A DNA stretch of 46,828 bases from positions 1 through 46,828 of the forward strand of contig JAIESK010000059.1 in the NCBI GenBank assembly GCA_019746105.1. Direction: 5' to 3'. The notes beneath the pieces were generated by a model. The model had not been told where the DNA came from, searched no databases, and worked only from the letters and a program-made list of their open reading frames with translations. A program made the translations under genes and the position numbers. Source of the stretch: Alphaproteobacteria bacterium (GTDB lineage: Bacteria; Pseudomonadota; Alphaproteobacteria; UBA9655). Below are positions 20,130 to 27,629 of this stretch, one piece after another (the stretch's first letter is position 1; every line of letters starts with the position of its first letter).

Positions 20130-21356
20130 CGCGAGAGCATGGTAAGGCAATGCAATCGTTTTCTCATCAACCTGATAACATCGATCCCCGGCATATATAA
20201 TTACGCCATAATCAACATTTAATTTTGGGTAGGCCTCTCGAAAGGCATGGAGGCCACGCGCATCATTTTTGCCAACATAACTACGTGCTTTAATTTCTAT
20301 GGGAATCATACGGTTATCTTGTTCAAGGATAAGATCGACTTCAGCCCCACTCTTTGTGCGCCAATGATAGAAATTAGGCATAAGGGAGCCACTCGCAGCT
20401 ACGGCCATAATTTGTTGTATAATGTAACTTTCAAACAAAGCACCAAAATGAGGAGAACTACCAACAGTTTCAGGGGAAGAAAGTTTCAATAAAAGGGAAG
20501 CTATCCCCGTATCAGCTATATATCCTTTCCTTTTTTTCGAAAGGCGCTTCAGGGTATTTCCATGATAGGGAGGGACCTCAATCCATTGATAAGAAGCATT
20601 AAAGAGAGAAATCCAGCGCCGCGCAGTTGTGTGACTCAGACCAATATCACGCCCAAGTTGCGATTCATTGACTTCTTGCGCGGTGATGGCGGTGAGAAGA
20701 CTCATAAAACGTTTAAAATCCCCTAAATCATGGACATTTTCTAAAAGACGAATATCCCGCTCAGCGTAAGTATCAATATATGATTGTAATGCCCCTTGCA
20801 TATGCTTTGAAGGAATAGAAAGTAAACCCGGAAAGCCCCCTTGCCATAAGGTTTGCCATAACATAACGTTAGGAATGACGGATTTGCATACTTGTGGAAG
20901 AGTTGCAGGGCTCTGGAGAAGAGCCGGCAGCCAATGTTGGTTGGGATATTCAAATCTTTCATGAAGTGTCATGGGATGAAGGGTTAAAATAGAGACTCTT
21001 CCAGCCATAGTTTCAGATAAATTTTTCAAAACCGCAAAGTTTTGAGAGCCTGTGAGAAAAAACTGCCCCGTTTGAGGTTTTGTATCTACATATCGTTTTA
21101 TGGCAGAAAGAAGTTCAGGGACATATTGAACCTCATCCAAAATAATGGGGCTTTCTATCTGCTTTAAAAATAAGTCTGGGTCTTGCCGAACTTCGAAGGG
21201 ATCTAGATATGCATCAAACGTAAAGGAAGGAAAATTTGGGTATACATTTTTTAACAGCGTAGATTTCCCAACTTGCCTTGCACCCAGGACAAGGACGATC
21301 TTAGAAAAGGTGCCATACTCGCGCAGTTTTTCTTCAATATGACGTTTAAGATACAT
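20106..21356 (-). CDS. AAA+ ATPase with DUF4143-type C-terminus; likely start at internal Met (MYLKRHIEEKL)
   Basis: Walker A LGARQVGKSTLLKN, Walker B PIILDEVQYVPEL, YVDTKPQTGQFFLTGSQNF, HWRTKSGAEVDLILEQDNRMIPIEIKA. ORF track start is 21407. Confidence 0.88.
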   Translation of the reverse strand: MYLKRHIEEKLREYGTFSKIVLVLGARQVGKSTLLKNVYPNFPSFTFDAYLDPFEVRQDPDLFLKQIESPIILDEVQYVPELLSAIKRYVDTKPQTGQFFLTGSQNFAVLKNLSETMAGRVSILTLHPMTLHERFEYPNQHWLPALLQSPATLPQVCKSVIPNVMLWQTLWQGGFPGLLSIPSKHMQGALQSYIDTYAERDIRLLENVHDLGDFKRFMSLLTAITAQEVNESQLGRDIGLSHTTARRWISLFNASYQWIEVPPYHGNTLKRLSKKRKGYIADTGIASLLLKLSSPETVGSSPHFGALFESYIIQQIMAVAASGSLMPNFYHWRTKSGAEVDLILEQDNRMIPIEIKARSYVGKNDARGLHAFREAYPKLNVDYGVIIYAGDRCYQVDEKTIALPYHALASKKEHIQ

Positions 21357-21432
21357 AAAAACCTTCCAAATTGAATTTAGTATATTCAAATTGGCAGATA
21401 ATTTCAAGTGGACTTCCCGCCATTCCTAAAGT

Positions 21433-21705
21433 ATGCAAAAAGATGGAATGGAAAATCTATCAATTTATAGAAAGCGCCTGCTCTACCAAAGCCAGCATCG
21501 GGGAATGCGGGAGATGGATCTGCTATTGGGGGAATTTGGAAAAAAGGTCCTCTCAATGGAGCAAGCAGAGCTCGAAACTTTTGAATTTCTTCTTTCCTTT
21601 CCTGATCAAACCCTTTATTCCTTATTTTTTGATAATGGACCCCTTCCAGAAGGAGTGTCAAAATCTCTTGTAAATGAGTTGCATCGCTTTAAAAAAGTAT
21701 TATGA
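21433..21705 (+). CDS. sdhE: FAD assembly factor SdhE (succinate dehydrogenase assembly factor 2)
   Basis: RKRLLYQSQHRGMREMDLLLGEF (RGMxE motif); upstream of mfd. Confidence 0.9.
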   Translation: MQKDGMENLSIYRKRLLYQSQHRGMREMDLLLGEFGKKVLSMEQAELETFEFLLSFPDQTLYSLFFDNGPLPEGVSKSLVNELHRFKKVL

Positions 21706-24700
21706 ATTTTCTACCCCCCTTTCAAGCGCCAGCCCTGCTAACCCATGTTTTAGATGGGTATGATACCCTTCTTTTGGCTGAACTTTCTCAAAAACAGAAA
21801 AAACTCGTTTTCATTGCTCGAGATGAAGGACGAGCTTTGCGGCTCCGTAATCAGCTGGCATTCTTTAACCCAGGGAAAGAAATCCTCTTTTTCCCCGGTT
21901 GGGATTGTTTGCCCTATGATCGAAGTTCCCCCCATCCAGATATCCAAGCTCAGCGTCTTCATGCTTTAACAACCTTAAGCACCAACAGTGAAAGCTATTT
22001 TCTCATCACCTCCATGCAAGCTTTATTGCAAAGAGTCCCCCCAAAAGAGGCTTTTCACGGAAGGTTATGGAATTTAAAAGCCGGTCAAGAAGTAGATCAT
22101 GCTCTCTTTCTGGATTTTCTCCAAAAAAATGGGTATGTGCGTCGTGAGAGTGTTCGGGAGTGGGGGGAGTATGCCATTCGAGGGGGTCTTCTTGATTTAT
22201 TTCCTCCCGGATATTCTCTGCCATTTCGTCTGGATTTTTTTGGATCAACATTGGAAAGCCTGCGCACATTTGATCCTCTTTCACAAATTAGTACGGGAAA
22301 AGCGGAAAATTTGGTACTTAAGCCCATGGGGGAAATTAATTTAACCCAGGAAACAATTGAACGTTTTCGCAAAGGCTATCGCGCCGCTTTTGGCTCTGCT
22401 GAATCAACCGATCCTCTCTATACAGCTATTTCTGAAGGCCGACCCTATGCAGGCTATGAACACTGGTTGCCTTTATTTTATGAGCATTTATCTTCCCTGT
22501 TGGATTATGTTTCGGGAGCCTTTTTTTGCCTTGATGATCATATTGAAGATGCAGGAAATATCTTTATTGAACAAGTCAAAGATCATTATCAGACACGCCT
22601 TCAGTTTGAATCCTTGGAAAAGCACGGGATTCCTTATCACCCTCTTCCTCCTGAAGCTTTGTATGACTTAAAAGAATCTTGGAAAAAAGCCCTCCCTGCT
22701 TCCCAAAAAATAATATTTACCCCCTTCGATCATCCCAACTTTAGCGGGAATGTAGTAAATGCCGCTGGGAAAAAAGCACCGTCTTTCGCGGGCACGAGAA
22801 CATCAACCGAAAATATGTACACCTCCGTTGTAGAAACCCTGCAAACCTATCAAAAGGAAGGAAAGCAGATTCTATTGATGGCAGTGACCCATGGATCAGC
22901 TGAGCGATTATCTCACATTCTCGAGGAACATGGTTTCGAGCCCTTTAGACGAATTGAAGCTTTTTCTAATGTTTTCAAAGAACCCACCCCTGCCCTGGCT
23001 GTGCTTGAAATGGATAAGGGGTTTGAAGCTCCTGGTCTTCTTGTGCTCACGGAGGAGGATATTTTGGGAGAGAGGATGGGCCATCCTCACAAACAGAAAA
23101 AACGCAGCGATCTCTTTATTTTAGAAGCCTCCAGTCTTCAAATTGATGATCTTGTAGTTCATGTGGAGCATGGCATTGGCCGCTACAAAGGGCTTCAAAC
23201 CCTCAAAGTAGGGGACGCCCCCCATGATTGTCTTGAAATCATGTATGAAGGTGGCGATAAACTTTTTGTTCCTGTCGAAAATATCGAGGTTATTTCCCGT
23301 TATGGGGGCTCCGATGCCATTGCCTCTTTGGATAAATTGGGAGGAGTGGCGTGGCAAGCCCGCAAAGCGCGAGTTAAAAAACGACTCAAGGAAGTTGCGG
23401 ATTATCTTTTAAAAATTGCCGCAACTCGCACCCTCCAAAAAGGAGATATTCTCCAAAAGACAGAAGGCTTTTATGAGGAATTCGTGGCACGTTTTCCTTA
23501 TCCTGAAACCGATGATCAACTTGTTGCTATTGAGGATGTCCTCAATGACTTCACCGTGGGAAGACCCATGGATCGCCTCATTTGTGGAGATGTGGGTTTT
23601 GGAAAAACGGAAGTTGCGCTTAGGGCCGCTTTTGTAGCTGCTTCAAGTGGCAAGCAAGTCGCTGTTATTGTTCCCACAACCCTTCTCGCCCGCCAGCACT
23701 ATCAATCATTTGTATCCAGGTTTAGGGACACGGGCTTAAAAGTGGCCCAGCTCTCCCGACTCGTCAAGCCAAAGGAAGCCCGTTTGATTCGAGAGCAACT
23801 CAAAGCAGGAGACGTCCAAATCATCATTGGAACCCACGCTCTTTTATCAAAATCGATCGAGTTTCATGATTTAGGGCTCCTCATCGTAGATGAGGAACAA
23901 CATTTTGGTGTGTCACAAAAGGAAAGACTCAAGAACTTTAAAGCTAACCTCCACGTCTTAACCTTAACGGCAACACCTATCCCGCGCACTCTCCAAATGG
24001 CCCTTTCAGGAGTGCGAGAAATGAGTTTAATCACAACGCCCCCCCTTGACCGGATGGCGGTGCGTACCTTTGTGTTACCTTTTGATGCTATGGTGATGAG
24101 GGAAGCACTTCTGCGGGAGCAATTCCGCGGCGGTCAAAGCTTTTATGTATGTCCTCGCATTTCTGACATCGATAAAGTCGCTGAGCGGCTTCGTGAATTT
24201 GTGCCAGAAATCAAATTTGCCATTGCCCATGGACAGATGTCCCCTACTGTTCTTGAAAGCGTTATGACCGATTTTTATGACGGCGCTTTTGATGTGCTAT
24301 TAAGCACCAACATCGTCGAGTCAGGAATTGACGTGACAAGGGCCAATACAATGATTATTCACAGAGCTGATCTCTTTGGCCTGGCCCAACTCTACCAATT
24401 ACGCGGCCGGATTGGGCGCGGAAAGGTAAGAGGCTATGCTTACCTGACCTATCCCGCAGCCCAAGTTCTTTCTCTTGAGGCTCAAAAGCGTTTAGAGGTC
24501 ATCCAATCCTTGGATACTCTAGGTGCTGGATTTACGTTGGCCAGCCACGATATGGATATTCGCGGCGCTGGAAATCTGGTGGGAGAAGAACAATCGGGCC
24601 ATATCCGTGAGGTGGGGATTGAGCTTTACCAACATATGCTTGAAGAAGCGATTGCAGCCTTAAAGGCCGAGAAAGAAGGAGAGACCTTTGTCTCTGCCGA

Positions 24701-25148
24701 ATGGACACCTCAAATCAGTGTAGGGCTTTCTGTCCTGATTCCTGAAACCTATGTCGCCGATTTAGGGCTTCGCTTGAGTTTATATAAGCGTTTAAGTGGA
24801 TTAAGTACACGGGAAGAAATTGATCAGTTCGCTATTGAATTAGTGGATCGATTTGGTCCGTTGCCCGAAGAGGTCAAAAATCTTCTCGAAGTGATCTATC
24901 TTAAATCCCTCTCGCGTCAAGCCAATATTGAAAAAATTGAAAGCGGCCCCAAAGGAGTTCTCGTAAGCTTTCATCAGAACGTTTTTAAGAACCCCGCTTT
25001 ACTTATTGAATATATCACCAATCAAAAAGGGACGGCCAAAATCCGCCCCGACCAGAAGATCGTCTATATCCGCTCTCTTGATACAGCCGCAGCGCGCCTT
25101 ACAGGTACACGCCAAATCTTGGAAGAATTGGTATCACTGGCTCAGTAA
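21702..25148 (+). CDS. mfd: Transcription-repair coupling factor Mfd
   Basis: 1148 aa; RLICGDVGFGKTEVALRAAF, LLIVDEEQHFGVSQKE, TATPIPRTLQMALSGVREMS, STNIVESGIDVTRANTMIIHRADLFGLAQLYQLRGRIGR. Confidence 0.98.
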   Translation: MNFLPPFQAPALLTHVLDGYDTLLLAELSQKQKKLVFIARDEGRALRLRNQLAFFNPGKEILFFPGWDCLPYDRSSPHPDIQAQRLHALTTLSTNSESYFLITSMQALLQRVPPKEAFHGRLWNLKAGQEVDHALFLDFLQKNGYVRRESVREWGEYAIRGGLLDLFPPGYSLPFRLDFFGSTLESLRTFDPLSQISTGKAENLVLKPMGEINLTQETIERFRKGYRAAFGSAESTDPLYTAISEGRPYAGYEHWLPLFYEHLSSLLDYVSGAFFCLDDHIEDAGNIFIEQVKDHYQTRLQFESLEKHGIPYHPLPPEALYDLKESWKKALPASQKIIFTPFDHPNFSGNVVNAAGKKAPSFAGTRTSTENMYTSVVETLQTYQKEGKQILLMAVTHGSAERLSHILEEHGFEPFRRIEAFSNVFKEPTPALAVLEMDKGFEAPGLLVLTEEDILGERMGHPHKQKKRSDLFILEASSLQIDDLVVHVEHGIGRYKGLQTLKVGDAPHDCLEIMYEGGDKLFVPVENIEVISRYGGSDAIASLDKLGGVAWQARKARVKKRLKEVADYLLKIAATRTLQKGDILQKTEGFYEEFVARFPYPETDDQLVAIEDVLNDFTVGRPMDRLICGDVGFGKTEVALRAAFVAASSGKQVAVIVPTTLLARQHYQSFVSRFRDTGLKVAQLSRLVKPKEARLIREQLKAGDVQIIIGTHALLSKSIEFHDLGLLIVDEEQHFGVSQKERLKNFKANLHVLTLTATPIPRTLQMALSGVREMSLITTPPLDRMAVRTFVLPFDAMVMREALLREQFRGGQSFYVCPRISDIDKVAERLREFVPEIKFAIAHGQMSPTVLESVMTDFYDGAFDVLLSTNIVESGIDVTRANTMIIHRADLFGLAQLYQLRGRIGRGKVRGYAYLTYPAAQVLSLEAQKRLEVIQSLDTLGAGFTLASHDMDIRGAGNLVGEEQSGHIREVGIELYQHMLEEAIAALKAEKEGETFVSAEWTPQISVGLSVLIPETYVADLGLRLSLYKRLSGLSTREEIDQFAIELVDRFGPLPEEVKNLLEVIYLKSLSRQANIEKIESGPKGVLVSFHQNVFKNPALLIEYITNQKGTAKIRPDQKIVYIRSLDTAAARLTGTRQILEELVSLAQ

Positions 25149-25485
25149 GGGAACCTATTTAGATTGTTTCAAGTCCTTGCTTGGTGGATTGCAGCATACC
25201 AACCCATTAGGCGGACCAGTAAGGCACTGAGTGTCAGTGCATCCATATTCTGCTTTGAGGCTATTTATTCCTGGGCCATAGCATGTCGCATCTGGAGGAC
25301 AGACAGGCTGCCCCAGCACCACACTTGGGCTCAGTATGGCAGTGATCAATAAGGTCTGCAAAAGCTTATTTTGCATATTAAGTCTCCTTAATTTTTTTTA
25401 TCGGCTCCATCATTGCATAAAGAAGTTAATATTTCGACAAGCTCGAAAAGGTAACGAAAATCCGATTGACGCCACTTGCGAAGGC
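25134..25485. repeat. Cassette copy 1: repeated mfd 3'-end motif plus ~172-bp near-identical leader/promoter block
   Basis: tcactggctcagtaaggg (25134-25151) and cagcaccacacttgggctcagtatggcagtgatcaataagg...cgaaggc (about 25313-25485) recur in copy 2. Confidence 0.85.
25155..25376 (-). CDS. Small secreted Cys-rich peptide (73 aa precursor, six Cys in mature part)
   Basis: MQNKLLQTLLITAILSPSVVLG|QPVCPPDATCYGPGINSLKAEYGCTDTQCLTGPPNGLVCCNPPSKDLKQSK; leader nearly identical to the 25711-25869 ORF. Confidence 0.75.
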   Translation of the reverse strand: MQNKLLQTLLITAILSPSVVLGQPVCPPDATCYGPGINSLKAEYGCTDTQCLTGPPNGLVCCNPPSKDLKQSK

Positions 25486-25514
25486 GACTGTTTGAAATAT
25501 ATTATGGAAATGAG

Positions 25515-25552
25515 ATTCTGAGTCCCCCTCGCTTTGCGAGGGAGCTCAGAAT
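25515..25552. repeat. Palindromic intergenic repeat, copy A
   Basis: ATTCTGAG ... CTCAGAAT enclosing CCCTCGC ttt GCGAGGG. Confidence 0.8.
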
Positions 25553-25585
25553 GACACATTTTTTTAATAAAAACAAAGGATTGTC

Positions 25586-25623
25586 ATCCTGAGACCTTGA
25601 GCGTAGCGAAAGGGACTCAGGAT
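25586..25623. repeat. Palindromic intergenic repeat, copy B, opposite orientation to copy A
   Basis: ATCCTGAG ... CTCAGGAT; gtcatcctgag...cgaaagggactcaggatct matches the reverse complement of copy A (gtcattctgag...cgagggggactcagaatct). Confidence 0.8.
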
Positions 25624-25664
25624 CTATTAAAACATGCGATTTCTGAACAGCCTCGAAAGCGGTC

Positions 25665-25977
25665 TCACTGGCTCAGTGAGGGCTCACACAAAAGCTCACC
25701 TACGCGCGTCCTAAAGTGGAGGATTATTGCATAGCCCTTCGTTGGAACAATAGTTTGAGCAGCAATCCGAATTCACTTTGCACATCCCATCGTTGTCTTT
25801 ACACGCCAGCACCACACTTGGGCTCAGTATGGCAGTGATCAATAAGATCTGCAAAAGCTTGGTTTGCATATTAAATTTCCTTAATTTTTTTATCGGCTCC
25901 ATAATTGCATAAAGAAGTTAATATTTCGTCAAGCTCGAAAAGGTAACGAAAATCCGATTGACGCCCCTTTCGAAGGC
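25665..25977. repeat. Cassette copy 2
   Basis: tcactggctcagtgaggg (25665-25682) and the ~172-bp leader/promoter block (about 25806-25977), nearly identical to copy 1. Confidence 0.85.
25711..25869 (-). CDS. Small secreted Cys-rich peptide (52 aa precursor) with knottin-like cysteine pattern
   Basis: MQTKLLQILLITAILSPSVVLA|CKDNDGMCKVNSDCCSNYCSNEGLCNNPPL; C-x6-C-x5-CC-x3-C-x5-C. Start placed at 25869 by homology with the other copy; ORF track start is 25902. Confidence 0.78.
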   Translation of the reverse strand: MQTKLLQILLITAILSPSVVLACKDNDGMCKVNSDCCSNYCSNEGLCNNPPL

Positions 25978-26010
25978 TTATATCTTGAGCGCAACAAACG
26001 AGAGACATAT

Positions 26011-27558
26011 ATGAGCTTCTACAAGTCCATAGCTACCGTGGGGGGATTCACTTTTGCAAGCCGCCTAACTGGGTTTGTTCGAGATGCCCTTATTGCGGGT
26101 ATTTTGGGGGTGAGCGGTATCACGGATGCTTTTTTTGTAGCTTTTAAACTCCCTAATTTTTTTCGTCGTTTTTTTGCAGAGGGAGCGTTTAATGCGGCCT
26201 TTGTTCCCCTCTTCTCAGGGATTCTTGTCTCTTCAGGCCCTATGGCAGCGCGGCTTTATGGAGAGAAGATTTTTGCCCTCCTTTTGTTTACACTGACGGG
26301 ATTTGTCCTCCTTATTGAACATTTTATGCCGACGGCTGTTTTTTTGTTTGCCCCTGGGTTTGAATCTACACCCGAACGGTTTGATTTAGCTGTGACCCTC
26401 TCGCGTATCACTTTTCCTTATATTTTGTTTATCTCTCTCGCCTCTCTTTTAAGCGGTATTTTAAATTCCATGGGAAAGTTTGCAGCCCCCGCGGGGACGC
26501 CCATCATTTTAAATTTAACAATGATTGCAGCCCTTCTTATGGCTTTATTGGAATGGATTTCTCCTGGAAAAGGGCTGGCTTGGGCCGTTTTCATTGCCGG
26601 TATATTGCAATTAGGGTGGTTGTGGGTTTCCTGCCATTTTCAAAAAATGGGCGTTAAAGTTGTTCTTCCTAAATTAACGCCAGAGGCCAAGTCTCTTATT
26701 CGTTTGGGGATCCCAGGAGCCATCAGTGCCGGGGTTGTCCAAGTCAATTTATTTATGGACATGATCTTTGCCTCTTGGCTGCCAACTGGGTCAGTTTCCT
26801 ATCTTTTTTATGCGGATCGGCTCAATCAACTTCCTTTGGGGGTCATTGGTATTGCCATCAGTACAGCTCTTCTTCCCGAACTTTCCAAACACATTACGGC
26901 CGGAAAGATGGAAGAGGCCCATCACAGACAGAATCGGGCCATCGAATTTGCTCTAACCATCACGTTACCTGCAGCCGTAGGATTAATTATTTTAGGAAAG
27001 CCAATAGTCACCTTTTTGTTTGAGCGCGGCGCCTTTTCTCTGGAAGATAGCCATGCGACAGGAATGACCCTTGCCGCCTTTTCTTTAGGCCTGCCGGCTT
27101 ATGTTTTAGTCAAAATTTTAAGCACCCAGTTCTTTGCACGCCAAGATACAAAAACTCCCATGAAAATAGCAATTGGAGCGGTTGCCCTTAATTTTATATT
27201 GAATTTTCTACTTATTGGACCTTTCAGCTATGTAGGACTTGCCTTAGCAACAGCTTGTGCCGCATGGTTTAATGCGGCAGCTTTAGGGACTCTCCTGCTT
27301 ATTAAGCAATGGATGATCTTTGATACGAGACTTAAAAAAGTGGTGCCACGTCTTCTGTTGGCGTCTTTATTTATGGGCCTCTGTTGTTATGGTTTTCAAT
27401 TTATGATGCCTTTCCCAGAAAGATTGTTGATGCGTGCCTGTGTCATTACTTTATGGATTGGGGGAGGATTTATGAGCTACCTTATGGCAACTTGGCTCGT
27501 AGGAGCATTTCAGTTGAAGGATCTTCAAAAACTTTTAACAAAGCACACTTATTCTTGA
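26011..27558 (+). CDS. murJ: Lipid II flippase MurJ (MVIN family), copy 1
   Basis: TFASRLTGFVRDALIAGILG, FRRFFAEGAFNAAFVPLFSG, YFYADRLNQLPLGVIGIAISTALLPELSKH region. Confidence 0.95.
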   Translation: MSFYKSIATVGGFTFASRLTGFVRDALIAGILGVSGITDAFFVAFKLPNFFRRFFAEGAFNAAFVPLFSGILVSSGPMAARLYGEKIFALLLFTLTGFVLLIEHFMPTAVFLFAPGFESTPERFDLAVTLSRITFPYILFISLASLLSGILNSMGKFAAPAGTPIILNLTMIAALLMALLEWISPGKGLAWAVFIAGILQLGWLWVSCHFQKMGVKVVLPKLTPEAKSLIRLGIPGAISAGVVQVNLFMDMIFASWLPTGSVSYLFYADRLNQLPLGVIGIAISTALLPELSKHITAGKMEEAHHRQNRAIEFALTITLPAAVGLIILGKPIVTFLFERGAFSLEDSHATGMTLAAFSLGLPAYVLVKILSTQFFARQDTKTPMKIAIGAVALNFILNFLLIGPFSYVGLALATACAAWFNAAALGTLLLIKQWMIFDTRLKKVVPRLLLASLFMGLCCYGFQFMMPFPERLLMRACVITLWIGGGFMSYLMATWLVGAFQLKDLQKLLTKHTYS

Positions 27559-27629
27559 AAGACTTGCATCTTGTATAAATATTTTTTAAAAACAAATACT
27601 GATTTTAATTTTTGCGTGAGTAATTATTC

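Noticed and set aside
22006-22372. Several overlapping ORFs on both strands inside mfd
   Set aside because: Alternative-frame ORFs in a well-supported coding gene; no recognisable motifs.
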